Below are positions 1 to 12,718 of a stretch of DNA of 64,000 nucleotides, one piece after another. Position 1 is the first letter of the stretch. Every line of letters starts with the position of its first letter. The notes beneath the pieces are model-generated. The model was not told the DNA's origin. It searched no databases and was given only the letters and a program-made list of their open reading frames with translations. The translations under genes were made by a program, and so were the position numbers. This stretch comes from Coriaria nepalensis (lineage: Eukaryota > Streptophyta > Magnoliopsida > Cucurbitales > Coriariaceae), in the NCBI GenBank assembly GCA_027186245.1, contig CP114492.1, forward strand, positions 7,204,501 through 7,268,500, written 5' to 3'.

Positions 1-60
1 TCAACACTGAAAATATTCTAAACCAGTATTATAGCTGATGGGTATAAAACTATCAGTCAC

Positions 61-1841
61 CTCTTCCTTGTTCTCCTCGTGATGCATCTGTGTTCTCTGT
101 CGCACAATTCTATTCTCCTCCTTCGTCTTCCTCAACTTCTCCCACACAATCCCAAGAGATTCCTTGAGAACCTTAGCATTCATCTTCTCTTTGTCAACCC
201 TGTTCTTCAAATACGTGAGCTGTTGGTTATCTTCACTCATCTGCCTAATCTGATACACAACCATCTCTTGGTGTGACCTCAATTCAAATTTCAACTTGGA
301 TTTTCCTAAAAAAATATTTTTAAAGCACATTAAGAGAATCATAGCAACTTATTATTCCTAAATTTTAATCAATAAATAACTTTTTTTTTTAAAGCATGAA
401 AGAAACCTTGGGAATGCTGGTTGAAAATGTCCAGATCTTCTTTGACGGCCATATAACCATAAAGCTGGCGATTCCCACCTGAAGAAAACAGAATCCTCCT
501 TTGATCCCAAGCGTTTCTGTCAGTTCCTTGTTCTGCAAAATGTTTATGCAGCCGCTCCGCCTCTAAATAACCCCTAGCAGATGCCTCAAAGATCAGGACA
601 CTTATCCCCCTATGCCCCTGTGGGCCATACGAGTGCCTAGCTCTCTCAGCAGCATATGTACTGAAATAATCAAGAAGCTCCTGGTTGCCCATTCCAACCC
701 ACTACAAAATCCCATCCAATAACAGAAACAGTAGCATAAGAACTAAAACTCAAATTTAGCATAATTATCTGATTAAAAAACAGTGTACCTTGTCATTATC
801 ATCCTGTTCAAGAATGGTGTTCCTGACCACAACCATAGGGGGCCAAACAATATCATGATCTTTGTCCTCATCCTTCAACCCTTTCCATTTCCCAAATATT
901 TCACCCGCCGGAATAACTAAATTTCCTCTCTTACGCAGCTCTTCATCCAAGATTTCAGCTAATTCCCTGTGAAGCTTCACCCTCTTTGATCCCTTTGTTT
1001 TCGCATGAGTTATCAAGGGCTGAAGACCTCTGTACCAGTCAATAGCTCCAGGCCCGCCATGGCAGGCAGGACAGTGCCACTGCCGTCCAGGTTCAGCGAT
1101 CTCCTCACTAGTCAAGCTGTCCAAGGTCTTAAAGAATTTTTGGAACCATCTATTCTTCTTGCGAGTCTCGTGACTCTGCTGACTCGCGTCAGAATCAAAA
1201 TCTTCGCTTTGCAGATCGTCATCTGAATCCTCAACCAGATCTGAGTCGTCACCTTCTTCATCCTTCATGTCCTCTTCTTTCCCATCATTTTCGTCAAGGG
1301 ATACGATCTCATCAGAAACCCTAGATCGATTTGTAGAACCGGCTCGAGAGTCCCAGTTCCATCCATGCTCAAGTGGAGGAGGAATGCGTCCACCTTGCGA
1401 GGGCGCCGGTGCCGCAGCCGCCGCATAGTTTCCATTAAAACCGCCCCTGTGTTGCTCATACTGAGACCTACCATTTCCTCTCCCAGCCGATCTCCGATAA
1501 TCAGGAGGACCTTGCTGCGTTGGATAAGCCGCTCCTCCTTCTCCTCCATTGTTGCGCATTCCTCCAGAGTAGCCATAACCTCCCCCCGATGATTTAGGGT
1601 TTTGCTGGGTGGCAGCAGCAGCATACCCCTGCCTTGCGGAACTGCTTCCACCTTTGTTCTTGGTCTTTCTTGATGCGACTTCCCACTGGCCGTCGTCTTC
1701 CAGGCTGAGCTCAGAAACGCCATTGCTCAGCTGCTTAGGGCTACTGATTACAGTCACATTTTTGGCCTTGGGATCAGTAGCAGCAATAGAGGAAGAAGAA
1801 GAAGTGCGATGAGATTTTCCAGTTTCTCTTTTCGAACTCAT
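61..1841 (-). CDS. SGS3: SGS3-type RNA-silencing protein, 3' end outside window
   Basis: SGS3 stabilises cleaved RNA and works with RDR6 to make double-stranded RNA for trans-acting siRNA and antiviral silencing in cytoplasmic granules. Three exons are visible: 1841-789, 701-407 and 305-61, giving 531 codons; the last exon or exons lie left of base 1. Residues 1-250 are low-complexity Gly/Ser and acidic sequence. A zinc finger-XS domain starts at W255 (WHCPACHGGPGAIDW; candidate ligands C257, C260, H279, H291). The XS domain follows (about 320-450, including RARHSYGPQGHRGISVL), then a coiled coil begins (SEDNQQLTYLKNRVDKEK). Both introns have GT..AG borders. I chose ATG 1841 because the protein then begins MSSKRE, like known SGS3 proteins. 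An in-frame ATG at 1928 would add 29 residues but lies very near the start predicted from the TATA box at 1968-1976. Identification is by recall of Arabidopsis SGS3 and is secure. Confidence 0.93.
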
Positions 1842-1967
1842 TGGTGAAATGAGATAAGGAAGAGGATTCTTGGTCAACAAAACAGAGAAGAGGTCAAAGA
1901 GTCGAAGAGAAGTAGACGAAAGGGACAATGGTGCAGGTGCGAATTGGAAGAAATGGGAATGGGTATG

Positions 1968-1976
1968 TATTTATAT
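1968..1976 (-). promoter_or_regulatory. Probable TATA box of the SGS3 gene
   Basis: Read on the minus strand this is ATATAAATA. It lies about 130 bp upstream of the chosen ATG at 1841, which would put the transcription start near 1940. That leaves a leader of about 100 nt and places the alternative ATG at 1928 only some 12 nt into the transcript. Confidence 0.5.
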
Positions 1977-1979
1977 GGA

Positions 1980-2520
1980 CGATATTATCTGAAAATTAAA
2001 AAGAAAAATGAAAACTGAGCCGTGCCTCCGAAGGTTTTTTCTTTTTCCTGGTCGGCGGATATTTTGAAATATATTTTATATTTTAAAATAAATTTTAACG
2101 ATTATAATAAAGAAAATAAATAAATATATTAATGCTTTTTTTTTCTTTTTTTTTAGTGGTAACAGTAAAAAATTATTTAAAAAATTAAAAGTATATTTTT
2201 AAAAATTATAAAAATATTTATATAATTATTAAAAATTGAAATATTTTATTATAAAATATCAAATTATATTATTAAATATGTTTTTTTTTTAAATACATTT
2301 TAAAACATATCTCCATCCAAACAGGGCGTTGTTTTTTTTGTTTGGCCAAAAGTAAGAGAATGTAATAACTTATGTTTTATGGTTTGGTATTAAAAGTTGG
2401 AAACTTTGGACTCACGCAAAAGAACTCCCTTTCGTTGTGCCTTCGGTAACAAGAATTTTTAATATATTTTAAAAGTATTTTATTTTAATTAGTTATATAA
2501 AGTTATATTAGTATTTAATA
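1980..2520. other. AT-rich intergenic DNA upstream of SGS3
   Basis: Mostly A/T runs and imperfect AT repeats. I see no reading frame, RNA gene or recognisable repeat family here. It separates the SGS3 promoter from the degenerate retrotransposon to the right. Confidence 0.6.
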
Positions 2521-2900
2521 GCAAAAAGTTATGAGACGACACAATGAGATTAGTTTGAGAAAAATATTATTGGAGTAGTTTTGGTTGATAATATAGAGAA
2601 TTTGATAGAATCGATATAAAAATAGATGATTTGAATATGTCTTCTTCCCTTAAGTGAATGGTATTTATAATGGAGAATTGGAGGGCTTCTTGCAAGCATT
2701 TTAACTCCTATACGAGTACTTACAACCCATAATAAAACATGCTATTTAATGGCTCCCTGCTTCGGACAGTGTATAAGTGCGCTCATAAGTTGTCTCGATA
2801 TTTAATGTTCAACGATGGTTTCCCAAACCAAATGCCGCTATGCATCTATCATCTCATCGCGCTGTGATTGCTACTTATGGCGCATCATGTCGGTTAGGCT
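2520..2900 (+). mobile_element. Possible 5' LTR/leader of the adjacent gypsy relic
   Basis: Non-coding stretch directly before the gag relic. It contains a TATA-like GTATTTATAATG near 2670, as an LTR promoter would. I could not find a matching second copy or exact LTR ends, so assignment rests on position and composition only. Confidence 0.3.
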
Positions 2901-5710
2901 AAGATCGAACATGGGCTAAGTTGGACTTTCCACATGGGTAAGGCTTCAAGAGGAGCTTGAAAGAGCTAAAGCCAAGGAAGTCGAGCAAGGGAAGAGAATT
3001 TCTGAATTAACTTTAGCAACAAATCGAGAAACCATACCATTCTATATGTATACAAATAGCTTGTTTACCAAAAAAATCCTAGAGGCTTAGATCCCAAAAA
3101 AGTTCTAAGTGCCCTAGATCCAACAAAACGACGGGTTAAAAGACCCCATATACCATATTGAGTCCGATATAGCCTTAATGCGATTGAGTGGGATGTATGA
3201 GGCAGTAGTCTGTCAAATCTTCTAAATAACCCTCGTAGGGTCAGCAATGCACCGGTACAAGGGATTGACCCTAGGATTGGTAGATTCTTTTTCTAAACTA
3301 AAGACATTATTCATAGCTAACTTTTTAGGAGCCACGAAAGCTAAGCTACCCCTCAACCTCAACACAGTCAAGTAGAGCTCAGGAGATCATTTGTTAGACT
3401 TTATCGAAAGGTTCAATCGTACGGTACAAAAAGTGGATAAGTCTACGGATCAGGGGGTCATGCACGCTTTCCTATGGAGCACCATCCATGAAAAACTCAT
3501 CTGAACCACTGGAAAGAAGCACCCAACAACTTACGCCGTAGAGATCGCTTAGAAAATTTGGGTAACAGACAAAGTATATGAGACTTAGTTGAAGGCATAA
3601 GGGGTATTGCTCAAACCTCTTATTTCAACTCTCATAAGCCAAAAAAAGAGGGGAAACAAAGAGACGATCGTAAAGAGGAGAAAAAGAGGAAGAGCCTCAA
3701 GAAAGAGTCGAAGCAACTGTCAGAAAGATTGACCCCTCTAATGGCAGACCTAGAGGCTACATATCTAAAATATAAATAATAAAACATGTTAACAAAGCCA
3801 CATCCTCTTAGAGGAAACTGAAATTATAAAGATAAATCAATGTACAGCTGCTTATATCGTGATGTAGGACCCCAGACCGGGATTTCTATCAGTTGAAAAA
3901 TGCAATCGAGGAACGGATATAGAATGTGGAGCTGTAAGAATTCGTAAACAGAGAAGCAGATCATCTAAAAAAGATCCGGGCGAATTTAGGGCGACAAAGT
4001 GTTGAAGGAGGCTAATGTCATACCAAGGAAATACACTTCATCATTAGAGGACATGAAGGAGGCGACTCAAAAAGCCAAAGAAGGAAATGGGCTAAAATCG
4101 CTTCTTCCGAGTTGTTCACAATAAGGTCAACCTCAACGCCTGAGATAGTACTAGATCTCACATTCGGCAAAGAAGCCGAAGAAGGAATCCTACTGCCTCA
4201 TAATGATGTGTTGGTCATCACAGCCAACATTGCCACATGAAAATGCACCAAGTATTAGTCAACATAGAGAGCTCAGTGGATGTGATCATCAGTTTAGTCG
4301 ACACTCCTTTAACTAGCTTTTTTGAAGCTGAAGTAATATTTGAGGGTTTATCACACTACTTATGACAATAGACAAAGAATTGCGGTAAAAGGCAATCATG
4401 TAAATTTCTTAATTATTGATTACCCTTAGCATATAATGTTATTCTTGGCCGACCTATAGTGAGCAACATGGGAGTAGTGGTGTTCATCGACGTCGCAAAA
4501 TGGTGTCAGAAGAAAGCAAGAGAATGTTACGTGATGTCCCTAATTTCCAGTTATCCACATGATTGAAGGAAGTTACGTGACTTACCATCCTCCGCAAACC
4601 TTTAACAGAGCTTATTGTGAAAGAGGAAGAAGCGGATGATTGGAAACGGCTTGCGGGGAGCAGATGCGGGCCTAGTGATTCTGACCCTAAAAGAAAACCT
4701 TGGTGTCTTCGCTTGGGGCTTAGGGTCGACGCTAAGCCAGTTCGGCAAAAACATCGAAAGTTCAATGAAGAGCATAATGTCATTGTGGTGAAAGAAGTTG
4801 AGAAATTACTCAGAGTCCGAGCCATCAGAAATGTTCAATACCTGAAATGGTTAGCAGATATAGCAATGGTCAATAAACCAAATGGGAAATGAAGGATGTG
4901 TGTCGATTTCACCAACCTCAACAAAGTATATCCTAAAGATAGACTCCCTCTCCCTAGCATCGACTAGCTAGTTGATGCCACTGTAGACTATGAACTCATC
5001 AGCTTTATGGACACCTACTTCAGATATAACCAAGTAAAACTATAGGCTATAGATTAAGAGAATACCCCTTTATTATTGATAGAGGCTTGTACTGTTATCA
5101 AATGATGCCTTTTAATATGAAAATGCAATAGCAACATTCTAGAGGTTGGTAAATGGTATGTTCAAGAAGCAGATAGGAAAAACTATAGAAGTCTACGTCA
5201 ATGACATACTTGTTAAAAGTCGATGAAAGGAATAACATGCGGGTTACTTGAATGAAGCTTTTGAGATCATGAATGCCTATGGAATGAAGTTGAATCTATA
5301 AAAATACACCTTCAGATTTTCCTCTATATCATTCTTAGGATACATAGTCCACAATAGAGGAATCGATGCAAACTCACAGAAGGTTTAAGCTATCCTGGAT
5401 CTGAAGCCCTAAAGAATAAAAAAAAAACTTCAAGGACTAACATGAAGAATTGACATTGAGCATATTTTTGAGTAGGTTGCTTGACATATGCATACCTTTA
5501 TTCAAAGCCCTAAAAGGCATCGAGAGCAAAGGATGGAACCGACACTGTGAAAAATCCTTCAAAGAACTAAAGAAATACTTAGTCACCATCCTAAGGTTAG
5601 CTAAACTAGCTTAAGGCGATGTTTTAATCTTATATTTATCTATTCTAAATACTGCAGTTAGTTCAGTCCTCCTTAAGGAGAACAGTGAGAAACAAATCCT
5701 TTTATAGAAA
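2900..5710 (+). mobile_element. Degenerate Ty3/gypsy retrotransposon (gag, protease, RT, start of RNase H)
   Basis: A dead LTR-retrotransposon interior in the order gag, protease, reverse transcriptase, RNase H. The gag-like core is at about 2940-3600, with the recognisable pattern LLDFIERFNRTVQKVD. A damaged protease follows at about 4240-4470: QVLVNIESSVDVI where the family has an aspartate-containing DNGSSAD-like motif, then YNVILGRPIVSNMG. Reverse transcriptase starts at about 4770 (FNEEHNVIVVKEVEKLLR, then MCVDFTNLNKVYPKD near 4900 and LVDATVDYELISFMD near 4970). The RNase H region at about 5480-5700 reads FKALKGIESKGWNRHCEKSF. In-frame stops and frameshifts are frequent and the catalytic protease aspartate is gone, so it is not autonomous. 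Integrase is missing. Confidence 0.85.
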
Positions 5711-5719
5711 AAACTCTGA

Positions 5720-6600
5720 AGGTTGAAGACAAATGGCGCTGAGAACTCTGAAGGAAAAAAAAAACAAAAATGGAGTTTTTTTTTCTTTCTATTTCGGTAA
5801 GAGTGAAAAGAGTGGCCGTTAAAGTGAAGATGAAAGGGACTAAGGGTGAAAAAGGTAAAAATGCTTATTTAAATAAGATTAAGGAAACGTGCAAACGAGG
5901 AGGCAAAAAGACAAGGTAATAAATTCACACCATCGTTGCCTATCCAATAGGATGACCTAAGAAATTTTGCATTGATTTATGTTAAGCATCAATCTATGCG
6001 AGAGAACCAGCTATTGAACCATTAATCACATGGCGACCTAGGATAGTCGGACGAAGTTCAATCTTTAGAGGTTAGAGGCTCTCGATTCAAAATGTGACAT
6101 AGTCGCTAGCCTATGAAGTCCAATCTTGGCCGAGTGTACCGATCCTAAAAGGTCGGATTCTAAGATGCTATAAGGGGTCGGACTACTTACTAGCCGTTTG
6201 ATCATTACACAATTGATGATCAGAATAAATGACATGATTGAATAGCAACCGAAGATCATCAATCTTAAAGGAGTATTAATAATCATTAATAAGCTTAATT
6301 GATTATCAGTAATATAAATAATATAAATATGTCCCAAAAAGACAGGAAAATAAGGATACTTTTCATATCTCATATCTAAATTTTTACAAAATTTTTATTT
6401 TTTCTCCAAAAATCTAACTTGACATTGAAGTTATATTGTCGGAAAATAACTCCCGATGATATTATTTTATTTGCAGGAATTAATCAGATCAACATATTGC
6501 TAAAACTCGAACACAAATATTTACATCAACATCAAGTAAACTCTACTTTATTTTTTCTGTAATTCTTTTATTTTATTTATTTTCTGGTTTGCTTTGTTCT
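5720..6600 (+). mobile_element. LTR-like fragment, probably gypsy
   Basis: After the RNase H relic the coding resemblance stops. The sequence near 6395-6460 (CTCCAAAAATCTAACTTGAC, then TTGTCGGAAAATAACTCCCG) resembles the R/U5 tail of plant gypsy LTRs, which often carry a TTGTCGG...CCCGAC block. I could not match it to a second LTR in the window, so ends and family are uncertain. Confidence 0.4.
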
Positions 6601-8100
6601 TCCCAGTTCTCCACATTTTCTTAGATCTAAGTAGATATTACTCGGGGTCGGTCTTTGTTCACTTCATTTTCCTTTTTCTTTGATGCGGTTTTCTTGGGGT
6701 CAGTCTGTAGAGCGTAGCCGGTGGCTTTAGATGTTAAACCTCTTATAATAAATAGTATATCCTGATGACTTTATTGTTACTGGACTCTAGCTCTAACCAT
6801 AGCTCTGACCCTAATTCCATAATGACATCTTCTCCTTCTCACCTTGTACAAAAGCTGTCTAGACGCGATTTGGAATTAGGTGATTAAATATCAAAACAGA
6901 CAATGAGGTAGATCAGATGATCGTGGGCGGAGTTGAGTAAGAGTGTGGGAACTTCGGCTCAACATCATGACCCTAATGACGTGGAGTCCATATTAGCTGA
7001 GGAAGACTTTGATAATATAATACGGTAAAGATGAGGAAGACGTAGCTCAACATTAGTACCCTTTTTTTATTTTTATATAATTTAAATAAAAATTTTTAAT
7101 TTATATTTATTAATTTTTTTATACCGATGTTAATATAATATATCACTTGATAAAAAATATATTTATTATTCAATCATCTTTAATTTTTTATTATTTTCAT
7201 TCTTATTCTCTAATTTATTATCTTCTTTTATAATCATAATTTTCTTTTAAAAACATATAAAAAATAACACCTTAACATGATTTTATAAGTAAATTACACT
7301 TTAATCCTAGAAATGTAAATCCTGAGTCCGAATCATTACAATCGTATCAGCAATATGATTTTCTCATGATAATTACCAAAAACCTCTTGGTAAATCTAAC
7401 ACAATTTTTACTAGACACGTATAAATGCGATGGTTTTAGGAAGGCATATGGTTGAACCTATCTCAAGTAACCATAAGACATTAGCTCGGCATGTAGGTGT
7501 CTGGTCTACTTTTTGCTCTTGCCCGAAATTTTGGGGGGAAAATCTTCTCCAACATTGTTATTATCCCTATCTTCATTGATAATATATTTACCTTAACTCT
7601 TATCTCGAACCTCCCCAAATTCAGCCGCCACTAATGTAGACTTCGTTGTCGTACTACGACATCTATATCTCTCTATTCCTTTCTCCCCCTTCCATTAATG
7701 TTCTAAAAGTTAAGGGGTTAAATCCTAATTTCTAAATATTTGGGGGGACAATTAAGTTTTAACCATGAGAGAGAGAATTCATTATGTGTTTCCAAACTTG
7801 AACTTCAAAAACAAATTTATGTAATAAAATAAAGTAATTTAAACATGATTTCCCGTAAAAGAACGATAGTAATTATCCTCTCTTTTTTTCTCTTTTAAGT
7901 TCAATATACGGAGTTGCAGCCGAATCAAAATGTACGTCCCAATACTACATAGATCTAGACAAGTTCTTAAGAGTTATAAGAGTATCCCATAAACAATCAA
8001 ACAAGCAATGGGATGAAGACAGAGCTAGCAGATGACAAATCGACAAGCCTAGCTATTGATCATATATCCAATCAAATAGGTAGACATTCAATTTTACATC
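6600..8100. other. Intergenic DNA, no gene seen
   Basis: AT-rich and stop-rich in all frames. The part at about 6840-7060 may be leader or gag DNA of the LTR element to its left, but I could not translate a recognisable domain. From 7100 to 8100 I see only AT runs and downstream flank of the GDSL gene. Confidence 0.5.
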
Positions 8101-8103
8101 ATC

Positions 8104-10139
8104 TTAGATAGTTGCCATTTGTTCCACATTGATGGGGTAGCAACTAGAAGGTGAGCCCATGTAGGCCTGTCGAGCAATAATCTGATTCACGGCTTGAGTT
8201 GGATGGAAAGCATCCCAGAACACATGTTGGTCCCTATCCGTACATGGTATTGCCAATGGAAGACATGTAATCTGTCCTCTGTTCCTTCCAACTCCGCAAC
8301 ACCCTCTGTCAGTAACGCTCAACCCTGCATTATTATTAAGATATATAAACCTTGCATTAAGACTTAGATATTCACCGATTAGTCACGTATGGACTCTAGG
8401 GCGTATTCTAGACTAATTAGGACTTTTTCTTGTGTGAGTATGGTTTTTTGCTGCGTGGTAAATTAAATTTTATTATAATAATAATAATAATAAGGAAATC
8501 AAATTTAAATAAATTTTAAATAAAGTGAGATAAATTTACAATCATCTTAACTAGCTTAGATAATTAATTACCAACTCATTTATTTTATCTAAAATTTATA
8601 TAAGTTTCCTTTCCATACCATTTCTCTTTAATAATTGTAATGAGTTTTAATTTGCTATGTGATCATAGACCATACCCATACAAAAATACATTCTCCGACC
8701 GGTCATTTAATATTACTCCAAAACCCTTTTCACTATCAAACTAATACGTAAGGCAAACCTCGTATGTAGCATGCATGCATGCATGACCCATATATACTAG
8801 CTATAAATTGAAATTCCAAGCAGCTCGCAGCTTAAATCTCTTACCATAGCTATTCGCATTGTCAAGTATGTCCATGAAGACTCGAAAAGTATTGCCATAA
8901 ACAAAGGTAGCATCTGGGTGGGATGCATTTAGCTCATCTACAAGAGGTTTTAGCCTCGTATTAAACATCTCAACCATGTCATTAACATATGCAACGCATT
9001 TCCCTGTCGGAGCAAGCCCAGCTGCTATCTGATTAGGCATGCAACCCAGTGGCCCTACTCCTGTCACTAGAAATTTTCTTAACCCCAAATTGTATAGTGC
9101 CTGCAAAATATATGATTAGCATGATTTGTACTTGTAGCATGACCTTATAAGGATATTAAAATATTGTCATTTATGGGTAGCTAGGGATGAGCAAACCGGC
9201 CCACCAGAACCGACCGATAGCGGTTGGTAGCGGATGAGCATAATTTTAATTATGCGATGGATTTTTTCTTACCAGGATCTGCGTTCTGTAACGGTTGATG
9301 AGAAGATCGGCATAGTCTTTAGTATTGTAAATGTAACTGGTAGGGTAAAGTGCAGGCATCAGATAATTATTAAGGTAGTCATTACTTCCAAGTATCATCA
9401 CCGTTAATGATTTTGCTAAGTATGCATTCAGTTGCTTTGCATCCATGATTACACTCTTTAATTGCATCACTGTCCTTTCAAAATTCTGTATTTGTTGGTT
9501 GACGCTGAATCGCTCTCCCTGCAAATTCGACAAATTAATCGATCAATTCCGTCGACAATACAAAAGAAAATCATTACGATTTAGATGAAGACATTACAAG
9601 TTGGCGACCACTTTCATCAAGAATCCCAGCTGCTGCAGAAGCATAATTCACTCCTCTTACAATGTTTGGCCGTTGTGCATATAAAGTCTCTTCATATGCT
9701 GGAATATAAGGAAGACCCACTAGCTCTCCTACAAAAAATTAGGAAAAAAAGGGAAAAAGGAAAAGGGATCGTCACATAAACATACGATCAAGAATCATGT
9801 ACATTCTGGAGAAATGGGTATTATTGTTTGTTTACCGAGAAAATCTATTATGGTCTTGCCATTACAGAACCTTCCAGTAGGCTGCCCGCCATTGAAATCG
9901 ATACCATAAGGAACATAATTGGCCTTTGCTAAGGAACTGAGGTAATTGTTATTACCATTATCTATTAATGAATCTCCAAATGCGAACATAGCTGGAAATT
10001 GAGGGGGAGATGATCCGGCCATGACAATAATATTATTTGTATTTGGTGAAAGAATGATCAAAATCAAGTAGATCATTGTTAAGAAACATGTCTCATCAAC
10101 TGCATAACTAGGGCTAATCTTCCTACTTCTTGATGTCAT
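8104..10139 (-). CDS. GDSL esterase/lipase, secreted
   Basis: A plant GDSL hydrolase (SGNH superfamily, ester hydrolysis, usually extracellular). Five exons: 10139-9836, 9728-9598, 9518-9273, 9100-8845 and 8324-8104, all with GT..AG introns, giving 385 residues, the usual family size. Residues about 18-45 form a hydrophobic signal segment. Block I is FAFGDSLIDNGNNNYL with nucleophile S57. Block II is RGVNYASAAAGI (126-137), Block III is GSNDYL (189-194), and Block V is FWDAFHP with D350 and H353 completing the triad. The substrate cannot be predicted from sequence. The exon layout is the standard five-exon pattern and nothing is broken. A (TA)n run at 10181-10201 on the upstream side may include its TATA box. 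Confidence 0.93.
9180..9245. repeat. Possible solo end of a hAT-like element in GDSL intron 3
   Basis: The intron contains TAGGGATGAGCAAACCGG followed by a GC-rich stretch with an imperfect palindrome (ACCGACCGATAGCGGTTGGT). Terminal repeats of plant non-autonomous hAT elements often look like this, but no partner terminus or target duplication is visible. Confidence 0.25.
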
Positions 10140-10180
10140 TTTGGTTTATCTGTTTCAGAATGCATGCATTAAGGTACATT

Positions 10181-10201
10181 ATATGTATATATATATATAT
10201 A
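10181..10201. repeat. (TA)n microsatellite upstream of the GDSL gene
   Basis: A short dinucleotide run 40-60 bp upstream of the GDSL start codon. It could double as the TATA region of that gene. Confidence 0.6.
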
Positions 10202-10204
10202 GGT

Positions 10205-11740
10205 GCATGCATTATACCGGATAGAAGCACGAGTAATGCGCGAGTGCATGTCTTTTTTATTGTTATAAGGGAATAGTCACATCATCTACGTTGTTTCTTC
10301 TTCACAGCAACATACAGAGAAAAAGAGAATGAAAAGGCATATAGTATGTGCATTGAGAATTATTTTTTAGAGTATAGTTTATTATAAATTAATTAATTAT
10401 AATTATATAGAAAATTAAATTTGATAGATGATATTATATATAAAGCAAATATTTGTAGATTTAACTCCGTCTGATTAATTTTTCGTGTGTATATATAATT
10501 ATGCTCACATTTTTTTTTCAATGTTTCAATTATTTAATTGAGTTATTCTCATACTTTATTATATACGTTTCATATCCATTCAATATGTATTATTATTAGT
10601 ATTTAATATGTATTTATTTAATTATTCTATGATCCTCACTAATGAAATGACAATACACATGTATGTTAAGGTATCAACAAGTTTGTTAGTGAGGCTACTA
10701 AGAAACACCAAAGGAGAATAGAAAAGCATGGTTAGGAAAGTAATGAACATGGTATCTAGAACATAGGGACAGGAATAAGAATATTTATCGAAAGAAATAA
10801 TAGCCATTAGTCTAACGCTTTGTTTTTAGGCTTAAAGCTTTTCCTTTTCCTCCTGGTTTTAAGGCATGCTTAAAAGTTAGAAGACCTACTTCTCACCTTT
10901 CACATGTTTACATACATATACGACGTACAATGTACATAGGAAGGAATGAAGTTGTGGTTTTTATTCTTAATTTTTTTTCTTCAACAAAAACTCACACTTT
11001 GCTTGGATTCTTCTATATCTCTTTATTCGCTTTGGTGCTGATTGGATATGTCAAGACAGTCATGCCTTGTAGAGTTTTAAATAAACAAGAGTATTTGTAC
11101 ATAGAAGAGAATGAAAATGAAAATTTTAAAGATAAGCTGTATCTACAATGGATCGATTCATTTTAATTATATACAATATTAATATAATATATAAGCATAA
11201 CGTAAAATTAATAATTATGATTGAAATAAATCGATTAATTATAAACATCAACCCTCCATGATTACATAAAAATCTTAAGATTTTATCACTTTCTATTTAT
11301 CCGACCCAATGACAATTCATGCATTGCTAGAGCCAAGACATGATCACCATCATCTTTTCTATTTTCAATAACTTTTGGTGTGCACACAAAATTGGTATGA
11401 TCGAGGTCATTTCGTAAATATGATAAATTACAATGTGAAAAAATTAATTATATGATTCTTATAGATGGGGGAGGTACTTCGTAGCTGGCTCTTTGGACTA
11501 ACCTTTCCATTGTTGATTGTAGGCTAGCGGGCCTAATAAGCAGGCTTTCACATTAGGGTAATGTGCTGCCTTAAAAAAAAAAGGGCCTTGTAGGAAGCGG
11601 CCCATTGGTTGTCGTAATAGCATCACAGCCGCTAATCATTGATCACCCCATCAAGGAAACCTTTAGATAAAAAAGGAAAGACATAGTGTTAGTTATAATG
11701 AAATCTACGGTGGAGATTCCGTCACGACCCTGTCTGAATT
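10205..11740. other. Intergenic DNA between divergent GDSL and HDC1 genes
   Basis: AT-rich spacer shared by two divergently transcribed genes. A 78-codon frame at 10930-11166 has no recognisable domain and biased AT-rich codons, so I do not call it a gene. Confidence 0.5.
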
Positions 11741-11743
11741 AGA

Positions 11744-11768
11744 CATTATTATTATTATTATTATTATT
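11744..11768. repeat. (ATT)n microsatellite
   Basis: A short run of ATT repeats followed by a T tract, about 40 bp before the presumed HDC1 leader. Confidence 0.8.
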
Positions 11769-11866
11769 TTTTTTTCTTTTTCTTTGGGCAAGCATCGTGG
11801 TATTTCGTTTCGCCTCTCAGACTCAAAGCGAGTAAAGAGAAAGCTTCAGACCATCCTACAGCAGAG

Positions 11867-11923
11867 ACAGAGAGAGAGGGAGAGGGAGAGGGAGAGGGAG
11901 AGGGAGAGGGAGAGAGAGAGAGG
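11867..11923 (+). repeat. Purine-only GAGAGG hexamer repeat in the HDC1 5' leader
   Basis: About 57 bases of pure A/G, built from repeats of GGGAGA and then GA. It lies just before the 5' UTR splice donor (AAG/GTGAGT at 11941/11942), so it is probably transcribed. GA repeats in plant leaders and core promoters are known binding sites for GAGA-binding BBR/BPC proteins; binding here is inferred. Confidence 0.8.
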
Positions 11924-12718
11924 CGCTAATCGATTAAGAAGGTGAGTTAATCTGTTCTTCTTTCGTTATCTTTGAAATTAACTTTCACATTTGTCGTTCT
12001 TCTTCTTTCTGTATTCTGTCTTTACTTGAATTATAGGGCTCGATTCCTGGATTCCACTACGTATGTGATTTTTACTGAAAAGCATGGAGTTTTCGACTGG
12101 TTTTGGTTCATGCATTTTTGTTTGATTACTGAGGTTTTTTCATGGAAAGGGGAAAAGAAAAGAAAATAAATTGATTGACCTACCTGACATTATTATTGCT
12201 ATTATCATTATCGTCATTTTTTTCTCAGCTTCCAAATAGAGGTTTGAATTTTCGGTAGTTTTCTTTTTCCTGAAATTTGTGAAGAAGGATTTTAGACGCC
12301 TTTAATTTTCTTTGTACTAAGTAGAATCTTTCTTGCGGTTTAATTTATCAATCTCATTGCAATTCAAATCTTGTTGACTAATTTTCTGCTTTCGAGTTTA
12401 TATTTATGTCATCCTGTTTGGTGGTTTATAGGGTGTCATTCTACTTAATATTATTTTGTTCAAATAGAAGTTACAGAGCAATAAAAGAACACATGTTACA
12501 GCAGCGTTCCATGATTTCTCCTACTTGTAGTTATCCTCTTCAATCGAATACTTTTGCTGCACTCTGTCTTTAAGCATCTTTCTAGTTGTTTTATATGAAA
12601 CTAATGGAAACCAGGCTGGAAAATGCTCCAATTACCATAATTTGGAAGTAACTGGCATTGATTTTGCTATCCCATTTCACACTGCTTCAGTTACCTATAT
12701 TTGCACTGGCTATTCATA

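Noticed and set aside
1265..1723. 152-codon minus-strand frame overlapping SGS3 exon 1
   Set aside because: It is a frame-shifted shadow of the SGS3 N-terminal low-complexity region.
10930..11166. 78-codon open frame with a hydrophobic stretch
   Set aside because: No homology recognised, AT-rich codons, no splice or promoter context; length is expected by chance in this DNA.
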